From: Succinatimonas sp. CAG:777
Lineage (GTDB): Bacteria > Pseudomonadota > Gammaproteobacteria > Enterobacterales > Succinivibrionaceae
NCBI GenBank assembly: GCA_000431835.1
Contig: HF987925.1
Coordinates: 1-64,000 of the forward strand
DNA length: 64,000 bases
Reading direction: 5' to 3'
In this document: piece by piece, positions 25,468 to 34,920 of the stretch
How the letters are laid out: every line of letters begins with the position of its first letter
Numbering within the stretch: the stretch's first letter is position 1
Position numbers and translations under genes: made by a program
Notes under the pieces: generated by a model
Told to the model about the DNA's origin: nothing
Databases searched by the model: none
What the model saw: only the letters and a program-made list of their open reading frames with translations

Positions 25468-28400
25468 ATGAATAACAGATTATCTCTTTTGTCTTTATGC
25501 ACAGTTTTACTGTTAAACCCAGTGCTTATTTCTAAATGCTATGCAAAGAATGCTGATGAGTCTACTGATAAACTTTCAATTGAAGTTAAAAGAGCTATTG
25601 ATGAAAATACTAGAGGCAAAGCTTTATCATGTTTTATCACTGATAAAGAGCTTATAAAAGATCAGGATTTGTCTGCTGCTGTAGAAGTTTTTACAAATAA
25701 CAGTACCAAAATAAAAGATGCTTACCCTTTTGTTAAAGACAATCGTCTGTGTGTCTCTGGTCTTGACTTTGGAAAGACCTATACCTTAAAACTGCATAAA
25801 GGTATTAACTTTATTAAAAAGACACAAGGAACTGATAAGACCTTAACGACAAATACAGATTCTGATACTACCTTTACAACTATTGATGAGACGAGCTCTG
25901 TGAAAATTGCCAAAGGCTTAATATTGCCTAGCAATGAAAAACAAAAATTAGTTGAACTTGAGACTGTAAATACAGATGCAGTAACTTTAGGTGTATTTAA
26001 GATCTCCAATAACTCTTTGCCTCAAGCAGAGCTGTTTAGTCTGTATTCAGAAAATCCAGAGAAATACGATATCCGCAAGCTTCTGTTTAACCACGGTAAA
26101 TTTTTAGGAGCTAAAACCATCAACTTCAAAAATAAAAAGAATGAAGTTGAACTTACAGCTGTAGATATCAGCGAATTTGTAAACAAAGATAAAAGCGGTG
26201 TTTATGTTCTCTCTGTAATTAAAGCTAAAGATGATAGCAATTTAACTTTAGATGACTTTTTCACTTATGATGACAATTCCTTAGAGCTATCAAAACTGCT
26301 CTTTATCTCTAATTTAGGTGTCACCTCTTATTCAGGCTCAAACGGTATTGATGTTAATGTAAGATCACTTACTGATGCTTCTCCCGTGAAGGGCGCAACC
26401 GTTACCCTAAAATCTTTAGCTAATGATGTATTAGACTCCAAGTCCACCGATTCTGATGGTTTTGTTCATTTTGACAAAGCTATCTGCCAAGGTGAAAACG
26501 GACAGAGTGTTGCTACAGTTACCGTTGTAAGTAACGACGATTTCTTCCCACTGGATTTAAGAGCAAGCCCTCTGTACTTTGAAGAAGGCTCTGGTATTAG
26601 CGACAACAACGATTACAAAGTCTTTGCCTATACTAACAGAACTCTTTTACGACCAGGTGAGACTACCGTTTATCAGGCTTTAGTTAGAAACAAAGATCTG
26701 AGTGCTGCATCTCTAAAAGCATTAAAGCTCTTTATAAGACGTCCTGACTATGTCATTGAAAGAGAAATTCCTTTATCAAAAGCTGTTGAAAACAGCTTTG
26801 AATATGAGTACAAGTTACCTGAAAATGCTCAATTAGGTACATGGACTTTTGAACTTGGTTTTGATGAAAAACATCTCTTATCATCAACTCAACTTACAGT
26901 TTCTGCCTTTACTCCATCTGCTTTATCATCTTCATTAAAAGTAAAAGATGTGATAGATGACGGTGATATCATCTCTGTTAATACGGATTACAACTATGGA
27001 GCTAAAGCCCAAGATATAGGCATTTCAGGAAGCTATAGCATTCTTCCTGACCAACATGCGGTTGATGCTTATAAAGACTATAGTTTCGGTATTGATGAGG
27101 AGGCTTTAAATAATGGCAACTACACTAAGTTTGCACAGATAGATTCTGGCAATACCAATCAAAATGGTGAATTTAACTTTACATTTAAAGCTTCAGATGA
27201 GAACTATCCTAGCAAAGTAAAATTTGATGTTTATGTATTAGATCCTGCAACAGGATCTTCTTATCTTACAAAAGAAGCAAAAGTAAAATATACCTCACCT
27301 TTGATAGGAGTAAAACTTTCTAAAGCTGATAACAAATACACCTTAAACTCTATTCTTTGCCTCCAGGACGGTAAAAGACTAGATGGAAAGGCTAGTTATA
27401 CCTTATTAAAACGAAATATCTCTTATCAGTACGCTTATGTAGATGGTAACTGGAAGTTTGTAAAGAATGAATATACAGAACCAGTTGACTTTGGCGAATT
27501 TACTTTTAATAAAGATAAAGTAAGCTCTATTCCTCTAAATCTTGAGGATGGGTTGTATACAGTTGAACTTAAAAATGATAAAGCTTCAACAAAATACAAC
27601 TTTGTAAAAGGTTATGTCAGTGAAGACAACGATCTGACACCTGAAAAAATCTTGATAACTCAAGATAAAGAGAGCTATCAAAAGGGGGACAGAGTAAATT
27701 TAAGCTTTGAAAGTGAGTTTGAAGGTTACGGAACCTTGATTGTTGGTAATTCTGCTATCGAAACAAAACAAAGCTTTAAAGTAAACAAAGGACACAATGA
27801 AGTAGGCTTTGACTCAGCTGATATTAAGGATACTGGTACCTATGTTTTAGTTACAGCTTACAAAGGCACCGCATCAAAATTCAGAACAGCATCCCGTGCT
27901 GTAGGTCTTTCTTATATCAAATTTAAGAATGATAGCAGATTACTTAACATCAACGCCTCAGTTGAAGATACAGTAAAACCCAAAAGCACACTTACTGTAA
28001 ATCTTGATGTTGATAACAGTGACGACAATACCTATTTAAGAGCCTACCTAGTTGACGAAGGTATTCTCTCTATCAATTCTCAGAAATCCCCTGATCCTTT
28101 TGCATTCTTAACAGACAAAAGAGCTTTCTCAACCAAAGTAAATGATATGTACGCTTATGTGATGAAATCTTTATCTAAAGATGGTCAAGGTTATGGCTCT
28201 GACGAGATGCTAGTCGGAGCTAATGCCCAAATTTTATCTAATACCACTAAATCACTTTTGTCACTGAACTCATCAAGAGTACAAACAAAAGATGGTAAAG
28301 CTACTGTTAGCTTTGATATTCCAAACTTTACAGGTAAAGCAAGACTGATGGTTGTAGGTTGGAATAAAGATAGAGTCGGTAGCTACTCAAAAGACATTAC

Positions 28401-30216
28401 GATTACCTCAGATGCTGTTACTAAATTAGCAACTCCAAGCTACTTACATGTAGGCGATGCTTTTGATGCTAGAGTCATGTTTGATGACCTTAAAAAAGAT
28501 AAAAAAGATGTCGATTTTAAAGTTTCTTGTATTGGTGCTATAGAATGTGCACTTGATAAGAGTGTGGGACTAAAAAACAGTAAAGCTAATGAAAGAATAC
28601 AACTTACAGCCTTAAGTGAAGGTACAGGTACCATTTTACTAAAGGTAAAAGCATCTAACTACACATACGAAGACAGTTATGAGATAAAGGTTTTACCTAA
28701 TAGAGGAAAAGTACTTGAAAGTGCCATTATTCCATTAAAAGTAAAAGAACAGACAACCTTTAAATTTAAGAATACCTTTAAAGATGGTACAAAGGTAAAG
28801 TTAAGCTATGGAGTAATGCCTGCAGTTTCTCCAAAAGAACTTGGAAAAGTAGCTTTTAGCTCATATAAGAGCAATTACTTTGATACCTTATCTGATCTGT
28901 CAACTCTTTTAGAGTATTCAGATAAGTATCAGGACAAATCATCAAATGAATACAAGACTTATCAGAATAAGATAAGTTCTTTAATTGACTACGTAAACTC
29001 TACAATCAATAACCAGGGGTATGTAGATTACTCATTAGTCAATTACGAAGAAGGTGGCTATGCTGCAGCTTATGCTTATCTTGTATTAAATAAAGCTCAA
29101 GAAAAAGGATATAACGTTAACTTTAACGTTCAAGACAAGCTTCTAGAGAACATCAGAAGAAATGCAAATTCTGATAATGAGTCTACAGCTGCCCTATGCA
29201 TGTATGCCCTGACTTTGTCTTCTGATAACCAAAGTTCAACTCTTACCTTTAGATTTGATCACTCAAAATCAAAAGAGATCAATGCCTATATCTCCTATGC
29301 CAAAGCTTTTGCTTTGTATGGTGATCAAAAGAGACAAGAGCTTGCTGTTTTAAAAGCTTATGAACTTTTAAATGAAGCAGAGAATATAAGAATTTCAATT
29401 GATAAAGCAAATATTTCAAACAATAAGATTATAAATCTCATTCAGGCACTTCAAGAATATGAGCCTTTGTATATCACTGACACAGCTTATGACAGTCTAT
29501 GTGTCTTAAATGAGTTTTTAAAGCTAAAAGGCAATACCCTTGACACAAAGAGACTAAATCAGGTTTATGAAATTGTCTCTAAAGAAAACTCTTACAGCTA
29601 CAAGACACCAGCTCAAAGAGCAATGATGATGGAGATGCTTGTAAATGAAAATAAAAACAAACTGTCCTTTTCAGAAGGTTCTCTACAAGGAAATGAAATC
29701 ACTTTAGTCAATGACGGAGAGAGTGATACAGTTCTCAGTGCAAGCATCTATGATGTTCCAGAGAAATATGCGATCTCAAAAGACAGACAAGATATTACAG
29801 TGAACTACTTCTCAACAGACGGAACAGAGCTTGCAAGTCCACTTACAGTCAATGTGAATGAGGACATTATTGTACTTGTAAAGGTACATGAGAATAAGCT
29901 CTCAGGCAAGATTTCTGTCGAATCTTTGCTACCTGCTAATATGCTTTATTTAAGAAGTATCGATGCTAATGAAGCATCACAAAGATATCCTTTCTTGGGT
30001 GAACTTACTGACAGCTATGCAATCAAAATTACCAAAGGAGACAGTTCTATTATAAGTGCTAGTCAGAACAGGACAAATGACTTGGCATTTGCTTACATCC
30101 TAAAGGGAGCATATAAAGGAAAGTCAGCCCCATTAGCGCTTACTGTTCACAATGCCTCCTTTAGAACTACATCTGAGGTAGTATTTAATGAGAAAAATAC
30201 CATTGAGGTTAAGTAA
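25468..30216 (+). CDS. Alpha-2-macroglobulin family protein (YfhM-like), thioester motif absent
   Basis: 1582 aa. Export signal at residues 1-27 (AKN after CYA is a plausible signal peptidase I site; ISKC is not a good lipobox). The chain follows the bacterial macroglobulin plan: an Ig-like MG region, FAYTNRTLLRPGETTVYQALVRN, YGSDEMLVGANA bait-like part, GKATVSFDIPNFTGKARLMVVGWNKDR, then a helical thioester-type domain. The usual YPYGCxEQ thioester box is missing; the equivalent stretch reads NYFDTLSDLSTLL. Periplasmic protease trapping by a covalent bond therefore seems impossible. Followed 18 bp later by pbpC, the classic YfhM-PBP1C pairing. Confidence 0.85.
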   Translation: MNNRLSLLSLCTVLLLNPVLISKCYAKNADESTDKLSIEVKRAIDENTRGKALSCFITDKELIKDQDLSAAVEVFTNNSTKIKDAYPFVKDNRLCVSGLDFGKTYTLKLHKGINFIKKTQGTDKTLTTNTDSDTTFTTIDETSSVKIAKGLILPSNEKQKLVELETVNTDAVTLGVFKISNNSLPQAELFSLYSENPEKYDIRKLLFNHGKFLGAKTINFKNKKNEVELTAVDISEFVNKDKSGVYVLSVIKAKDDSNLTLDDFFTYDDNSLELSKLLFISNLGVTSYSGSNGIDVNVRSLTDASPVKGATVTLKSLANDVLDSKSTDSDGFVHFDKAICQGENGQSVATVTVVSNDDFFPLDLRASPLYFEEGSGISDNNDYKVFAYTNRTLLRPGETTVYQALVRNKDLSAASLKALKLFIRRPDYVIEREIPLSKAVENSFEYEYKLPENAQLGTWTFELGFDEKHLLSSTQLTVSAFTPSALSSSLKVKDVIDDGDIISVNTDYNYGAKAQDIGISGSYSILPDQHAVDAYKDYSFGIDEEALNNGNYTKFAQIDSGNTNQNGEFNFTFKASDENYPSKVKFDVYVLDPATGSSYLTKEAKVKYTSPLIGVKLSKADNKYTLNSILCLQDGKRLDGKASYTLLKRNISYQYAYVDGNWKFVKNEYTEPVDFGEFTFNKDKVSSIPLNLEDGLYTVELKNDKASTKYNFVKGYVSEDNDLTPEKILITQDKESYQKGDRVNLSFESEFEGYGTLIVGNSAIETKQSFKVNKGHNEVGFDSADIKDTGTYVLVTAYKGTASKFRTASRAVGLSYIKFKNDSRLLNINASVEDTVKPKSTLTVNLDVDNSDDNTYLRAYLVDEGILSINSQKSPDPFAFLTDKRAFSTKVNDMYAYVMKSLSKDGQGYGSDEMLVGANAQILSNTTKSLLSLNSSRVQTKDGKATVSFDIPNFTGKARLMVVGWNKDRVGSYSKDITITSDAVTKLATPSYLHVGDAFDARVMFDDLKKDKKDVDFKVSCIGAIECALDKSVGLKNSKANERIQLTALSEGTGTILLKVKASNYTYEDSYEIKVLPNRGKVLESAIIPLKVKEQTTFKFKNTFKDGTKVKLSYGVMPAVSPKELGKVAFSSYKSNYFDTLSDLSTLLEYSDKYQDKSSNEYKTYQNKISSLIDYVNSTINNQGYVDYSLVNYEEGGYAAAYAYLVLNKAQEKGYNVNFNVQDKLLENIRRNANSDNESTAALCMYALTLSSDNQSSTLTFRFDHSKSKEINAYISYAKAFALYGDQKRQELAVLKAYELLNEAENIRISIDKANISNNKIINLIQALQEYEPLYITDTAYDSLCVLNEFLKLKGNTLDTKRLNQVYEIVSKENSYSYKTPAQRAMMMEMLVNENKNKLSFSEGSLQGNEITLVNDGESDTVLSASIYDVPEKYAISKDRQDITVNYFSTDGTELASPLTVNVNEDIIVLVKVHENKLSGKISVESLLPANMLYLRSIDANEASQRYPFLGELTDSYAIKITKGDSSIISASQNRTNDLAFAYILKGAYKGKSAPLALTVHNASFRTTSEVVFNEKNTIEVK

Positions 30217-30234
30217 GGATTTATCCCCTGACAA

Positions 30235-32313
30235 ATGGATAAGCGTAATCAAAGGTCTTTAATTTATGCTATGGCACTTTTGATACTCTGTATCACAGGT
30301 GCCATCTTTGTGTTTGTATTCACAAGCATAAATGAATTGTCTTTATCTAAATTTCACGACAGATCATACGTACTTTATTCTGATAAAGGAAATGTACTAG
30401 CCTATACCTTAAGCAGTGACACCTCAGCACTTAGATTTAAAACCACCAAAGATGAGGTTTCAAAACTCTACATAAACATGCTCATAGCCAATGAGGATAA
30501 GCGCTTTTACTCTCACTTTGGAGTTGATCCGTTTTCAATTGTAAGAGCTGCTTTTTATAACTTTAGAAACCAGAATGTAGGCTCTGGAGCATCCACATTA
30601 GCCATGCAAGTAGCTAAAAGGCTTACTGGTCACAAAAGGACATATATTAACAAGGTAAAAGAAATGGTTCAGGCCATTTATTTAACCTTAAAATATAAAA
30701 GAGATGGTATCTTAACGCTTTACCTTACCCTTTCTCCTTTTGGAGGCAACATAGAAGGTGTAAAGGCAGCTTCATTAACCTGGTTCAACCATTTACCAAA
30801 TACCTTAACTCCATCTGAGGCAGCCTTACTTACAGCACTGCCAAGAGCACCAGAGCACATTCGCCCTGATAAAAATCCAAAATCAGCGCTTTATTACAAA
30901 AACGAGGTTCTAAAGCTTGCAAATAGGGCTTTTATAATCACAAAAGAGCAGCTAAATCTTTCTTTAAAAGAAGAGCTTCCACATAAGAGATTTACCATTA
31001 GACAAAATGCACTAACCTTTGGTAACTATGTATTCAATTTAAAAAAGAGCAATACTAAAACAGATTTTAAGGAATTGGATATCTTGCATACCGATGATAA
31101 AGAGATCTTTTCAAGTCTTGATGACACTGTGCAGGATGAACTGAACCTTATCGCTGCAAAATTTGAGCAAAACTCAGATCCAAACTATGTATTAAGTGCG
31201 ATTGTCTTAGATGTAAAAAGTCACACTATTAAGGGAGTGCTAGGTTCTTCTTCAAACAAGAAGACTACTGTATGTTTACCTTTCAGATTAAGATCGCCTG
31301 GTTCTTCGCTAAAACCTTTTGCCTATGCTTTTGCTATGGAAAAAGGAATGCTGCATCCAAATACGATTTTACATGACAATCAAAATCTGTATGGAACCTG
31401 GTCTCCTAACAACTTTAGCAGAAAATTTTGTGGCAACATCAGTGCTAAAAAGGCTCTTACTTATTCACTTAACATTCCCGCTTTAGAAGTGCTTAATTTA
31501 GTTGGAGCAAACAGTTTTTCTAAAAAATTCAATTTAAATGAACAGCTATTAAAATTCAGAAACAATAAAAGTGATCTTTCAATTGTTTTAGGCAGTGGCA
31601 TCATCAATCTTTATAACTTGGCAAGGCTATATGCAATGTTAAATGAAGATGGTCTGATGCATGAATTTACATATAAGAACAAGTCTGATATAAACTTACA
31701 AAAATACAGACTATTAACTAAAGACAGTGCCCGTGCTGTATTTGAAATCTTAAAAGAGACTCCAAGACCATACTTATATCCAGAGCAAAAGCTAATTTCT
31801 TATAAAACCGGTACAGCTTACGAGTTTACAGATGCTTTAGCTATAGGCTCATTAAACAATCTTACAGTGGCAGTCTCTATTAGTTCTCCGTACAATATAA
31901 AAGGAAACACTCACTACACAGGATATGACAGTGCGTCACCATACCTTTTTGAGATCTTATCAAAAAGCAAAACAGAGAAATTATATAAGGAAGACCTAAA
32001 CTCGCCTTTATTAAATACTGCTCCTCCAACAGCTTTAAAAGAGCTTAATCTTACAAATCAAAGTCATGCTTTAAATCATGAGAAAAAGTTAGAAATTACC
32101 TTTCCAACAAACGGACAGACAGTGTCACCTGATAGCCATGGGAAAGTATACATAAAAACCAAAGGTCAAACAGGTGAGCTAATTATTACTGTTAACAACG
32201 AGCAATTTGAGCAGCATTATTTTGAACCTAAAAGCGAAGGCTTTTACAGTATTACTGTTATAGATGAAGCTGGTCAAACAGATACAACCAAAATAAAAGT
32301 AGAGTTTAGATAA
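30235..32313 (+). CDS. pbpC: Penicillin-binding protein 1C
   Basis: 692 aa, somewhat shorter than E. coli PBP1C (770). An N-terminal membrane anchor (about residues 9-31) is followed by a glycosyltransferase 51 domain with NEDKRFYSHFGVDP (catalytic Glu) and GASTLAMQVAKRL, then a transpeptidase domain with SSLK (in RSPGSSLKPFAYAF), SLN (in TYSLNIPALE) and KTGT, and a C-terminal BiPBP_C-type beta domain (LEITFPTNGQTVSP). Acts in the periplasm on peptidoglycan. Located 18 bp after the macroglobulin gene, the arrangement known for YfhM-PBP1C, proposed to guard cell-wall repair. Confidence 0.92.
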   Translation: MDKRNQRSLIYAMALLILCITGAIFVFVFTSINELSLSKFHDRSYVLYSDKGNVLAYTLSSDTSALRFKTTKDEVSKLYINMLIANEDKRFYSHFGVDPFSIVRAAFYNFRNQNVGSGASTLAMQVAKRLTGHKRTYINKVKEMVQAIYLTLKYKRDGILTLYLTLSPFGGNIEGVKAASLTWFNHLPNTLTPSEAALLTALPRAPEHIRPDKNPKSALYYKNEVLKLANRAFIITKEQLNLSLKEELPHKRFTIRQNALTFGNYVFNLKKSNTKTDFKELDILHTDDKEIFSSLDDTVQDELNLIAAKFEQNSDPNYVLSAIVLDVKSHTIKGVLGSSSNKKTTVCLPFRLRSPGSSLKPFAYAFAMEKGMLHPNTILHDNQNLYGTWSPNNFSRKFCGNISAKKALTYSLNIPALEVLNLVGANSFSKKFNLNEQLLKFRNNKSDLSIVLGSGIINLYNLARLYAMLNEDGLMHEFTYKNKSDINLQKYRLLTKDSARAVFEILKETPRPYLYPEQKLISYKTGTAYEFTDALAIGSLNNLTVAVSISSPYNIKGNTHYTGYDSASPYLFEILSKSKTEKLYKEDLNSPLLNTAPPTALKELNLTNQSHALNHEKKLEITFPTNGQTVSPDSHGKVYIKTKGQTGELIITVNNEQFEQHYFEPKSEGFYSITVIDEAGQTDTTKIKVEFR

Positions 32314-32589
32314 GCTGACGTCTAAATTTTAGATAATAAGATGTAAAGTAAGAAATGAGATAGTACGGCAACAAAGATGATTCTAGTGCTCTAATACTCG
32401 GAATAGACTTGCAACTTCAAAATACAAATATTCCGTACCACAGCTCTTATTAGCTGATAATTGTCACGTCTAGAGAATATTAATCAACTCAGACTAGGCA
32501 CATACTTTAAGCAGATCTACCTAAGATAATTTCTCAAAAATCGATACATATGATAGAAAAAGCAATTATATGGCATATCAAAACTTTAG

Positions 32590-32618
32590 TTGATGATCAC
32601 AAATAAGTTTTGTATATA
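32590..32618 (+). promoter_or_regulatory. Sigma-70-like promoter for a possible small RNA
   Basis: TTGATG, exactly 17 bp, then TATATA. Strong boxes and spacing in a region with no plus-strand gene downstream. Transcription would start near 32625 and could end at the hairpin at 32724-32755. Confidence 0.35.
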
Positions 32619-32723
32619 TAGAAAAGCAAACGATGTGATACAATTTCTGCGTTACAAAATTAGCAACGGTGGTGCATTTTTACTAATTTGGTCACCCACA
32701 GTTTGGTAAATTAGAACCATCAA

Positions 32724-32757
32724 ATAAACAGAGGCTTTCACTTACCTCTGTTTATCG
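32724..32757 (-). terminator. Terminator of the thi operon (bidirectional hairpin)
   Basis: Perfect 11-bp stem ATAAACAGAGG/CCTCTGTTTAT with a 10-nt loop, 35 bp beyond the thiH stop. Symmetric A/T flanks allow function in both directions. Confidence 0.7.
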
Positions 32758-32791
32758 TTGTGATGATATTTCATCATTTTCAAGACATTAT

Positions 32792-33916
32792 CTAAACAGC
32801 TTTAAAGTAGGTTGCTGAGGCATTATGGAATACAGCATCAAAACCGCTCTTTTCCATTGCAGCTACAACTTCATCAACAGTTCTGTCGTCATTGATAGTC
32901 CACTGCTCAAGGTATTTCCCCTTATGAGCATAACCACCAGGCTCTGTTGAGGAACCAGCTGATACAGCTGTAATACCAATAGGCAGAATTAAGTCTCTAA
33001 ATGAAGCACTCTCTCTTGTTGAGATAGTAAGATCAAGTTCGTTATCAAAGATTCTCCATGCACTTATGATTTGAACTAATTTAGCATCATCAACTGGAGA
33101 ATGAGGCTGATAGCCTCCTTGAGCAGGTCTTAGACGAGGGAAAGAAATTGAAAGAGCGGTCTTCCAATAATGATCTCTCATGTATAACACATGCATAGCT
33201 AAAGCACAGAGATCAACTTTCCAGTCATATAGACCTAAAAGTGCGCCCATGCCAACCTTATCAATACCAGCCTGACCTAATCTGTCTGGAGTTTCCATTC
33301 TAAAGCGCATATCAGCTTTCTTGCCTCCTAGGTGAACCTGCTTATAGCAACCTGGATGGTAAGTTTCCTGATAAACAGAAACAGCATCTAAACCTAAAGT
33401 CTTTAACTCAGCATATTCCTCTGTCTCTAAAGGCTGAACTTCCATTTGCAGGTAATCAGCATATTTTTTAGTAAGCGGTAACACTTCTCTAAAATATGGC
33501 ATGCCTGCTCTATGAGAGTTCTCACCTGAGACTAACAGGATATTGGTATATCCCATTTTATTCATTGCCTGCAATTCTTCTTCAATTTCTTGCATTGTAA
33601 GAACTACACGCTTGAACTTATTCATTACAGAGAACCCACAGTAAACACACTTGTTGTTACACAGGTTAGTAAGGTATAAAGGCAAATACATATTTACACA
33701 GCGACCAAATCTCTTTCTAGTTAACTGTGTAGCCTCTTGTACCATCACATCAAGATAATGTTTTCTGGCATTTTCACTGATTAGAGCAGCGAAATCATCA
33801 ACGGTGCGAGGAGTAGTTTTATAAATTGCTCTTTCAACATCTGCATCAGTTCTTGAATCAACCAATGAGACAAACTTGTCTACATCAATTTTTGACAGCT
33901 CATCATAAAAACTCAT
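32792..33916 (-). CDS. thiH: 2-iminoacetate synthase
   Basis: 374 aa, family length. A radical SAM enzyme that cleaves tyrosine to dehydroglycine (2-iminoacetate) for the thiazole ring of thiamine. The CxxxCxxC cluster motif is CNNKCVYC within NLCNNKCVYCGFS. Also seen: MLVSGENSH-type segment ILLVSGENSHRAGMPYF, EVQPLETEEYAELK and SFPRLRPAQGG. Start lies 1 bp before thiG ends, so it is translationally coupled. Last gene of the TPP-controlled operon. Use of ThiH rather than the glycine oxidase ThiO fits an anaerobic lifestyle. Confidence 0.95.
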   Translation of the reverse strand: MSFYDELSKIDVDKFVSLVDSRTDADVERAIYKTTPRTVDDFAALISENARKHYLDVMVQEATQLTRKRFGRCVNMYLPLYLTNLCNNKCVYCGFSVMNKFKRVVLTMQEIEEELQAMNKMGYTNILLVSGENSHRAGMPYFREVLPLTKKYADYLQMEVQPLETEEYAELKTLGLDAVSVYQETYHPGCYKQVHLGGKKADMRFRMETPDRLGQAGIDKVGMGALLGLYDWKVDLCALAMHVLYMRDHYWKTALSISFPRLRPAQGGYQPHSPVDDAKLVQIISAWRIFDNELDLTISTRESASFRDLILPIGITAVSAGSSTEPGGYAHKGKYLEQWTINDDRTVDEVVAAMEKSGFDAVFHNASATYFKAV

Positions 33917-33917
33917 C

Positions 33918-34700
33918 TTATTTCATAGCCTCTTTTAAGAATGCTTCCATTGGAGATGTTGCAACTGCTGATTGAGCCTTAACAGCTAGACCTGCTTCAA
34001 AAGCTGTTCTACCTGCCTCTTGAGCTAACTTAAAGGCATGAGACATAGCCACAGGATCACGAGAAGCTGCAATTGCGGTGTTTACCATTACAGCATCAGC
34101 ACCTAATTCAAAGGCTAAGGCTGCATCAGATGGAGCACCAATTCCAGCATCAACAATTACAGGTACATGTGACTGAGCAATAATGATCTCCAGCATAGCC
34201 TTAGTCTCTAGACCTTTAGCAGAACCAATAGGAGCTCCTAAAGGCATTACAGCGCTAACTCCGATATCCTCTAAGCGACGAGCTAATACAGGATCAGCCT
34301 GAATATAAGGAAAAACCTTAAAGCCATCTTTAACTAACTCTTCACATGCTTTAAAAGTTTCTACAGGATCTGGTAGCAGGTATCTTACATCAGGATGAAT
34401 TTCAACTTTAACCCAATCTGTACCTAAAGCTTCACGAGCTAATTGCGCAGCAAAGATTGCTTCACGGCTGTTTTTAGCACCTGAGGTATTAGGCATTAGA
34501 GTAATACCTAAGTCTTTTAATGGCTTTACGATTTCATCAGTATGATTTTTGGTATCTACTCTTTTTACAGCCATAGTCGCAATCTGAGCACCTGATGCTT
34601 TAGCTGAAGCTGTTAACACTTCCCCTGATGCATACTTACCTGTACCAATGATAAGTCTGTTCTCAAACTCTTGACCTGCTAATACTAATTTTTCTGTCAT
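33918..34700 (-). CDS. thiG: Thiazole synthase
   Basis: 260 aa. TIM-barrel enzyme that condenses 1-deoxyxylulose 5-phosphate, dehydroglycine and ThiS-thiocarboxylate into the thiazole phosphate. Seen: NRLIIGTGKYAS, MAVKRVD with the Schiff-base lysine, LMPNTSGAKNSREA, VDAGIGAPSDAALAFELGADAVMVNTAIA. Sits 2 bp after thiS and 1 bp before thiH, as in the usual thiSGH block. Confidence 0.95.
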   Translation of the reverse strand: MTEKLVLAGQEFENRLIIGTGKYASGEVLTASAKASGAQIATMAVKRVDTKNHTDEIVKPLKDLGITLMPNTSGAKNSREAIFAAQLAREALGTDWVKVEIHPDVRYLLPDPVETFKACEELVKDGFKVFPYIQADPVLARRLEDIGVSAVMPLGAPIGSAKGLETKAMLEIIIAQSHVPVIVDAGIGAPSDAALAFELGADAVMVNTAIAASRDPVAMSHAFKLAQEAGRTAFEAGLAVKAQSAVATSPMEAFLKEAMK

Positions 34701-34702
34701 TT

Positions 34703-34906
34703 CTAACCACCTGAAACCATATTAAACACATCTACTGACATACCATCTTTTAATTCAAAGGTGTCAAAATCAGCTTTTTTAACAATTTTTTCATCAACAG
34801 CTACTGCCACGCCCTCGCGTGAAAGTTGTTTTGACTGAAGGAACTCATTAAGGGTTATGCCCTCTTTTAACTCTATATTTTCTTGTTGATTGTAGTGAAT
34901 TATCAT
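34703..34906 (-). CDS. thiS: Thiamine sulfur-carrier protein
   Basis: 67 aa ubiquitin-fold carrier. Ends in VFNMVSGG, the terminal Gly-Gly that is adenylated and converted to a thiocarboxylate. Fits the ThiS length and beta-grasp pattern. The adenylating enzyme ThiF, normally in the same cluster, is missing between thiDE and thiS. Confidence 0.93.
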   Translation of the reverse strand: MIIHYNQQENIELKEGITLNEFLQSKQLSREGVAVAVDEKIVKKADFDTFELKDGMSVDVFNMVSGG

Positions 34907-34920
34907 AGCAAGTTACTCCG

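Larger units (their letters stand above)
32314..32791. other. Intergenic region with a candidate small RNA unit
   Basis: About 478 bp between pbpC and the convergent thi operon. No protein gene is plausible. The right half carries a sigma-70-like promoter (32590-32618) and an 11-bp hairpin (32724-32755); the segment between could be a short transcript. The left half shows an inverted repeat GGAATA/TATTCC but nothing else recognisable. Confidence 0.45.

Noticed and set aside
25468..25560. Lipoprotein call for the macroglobulin
   Set aside because: The only Cys near the signal end is preceded by ISK, which is not a credible lipobox; signal peptidase I cleavage after CYA is more likely.
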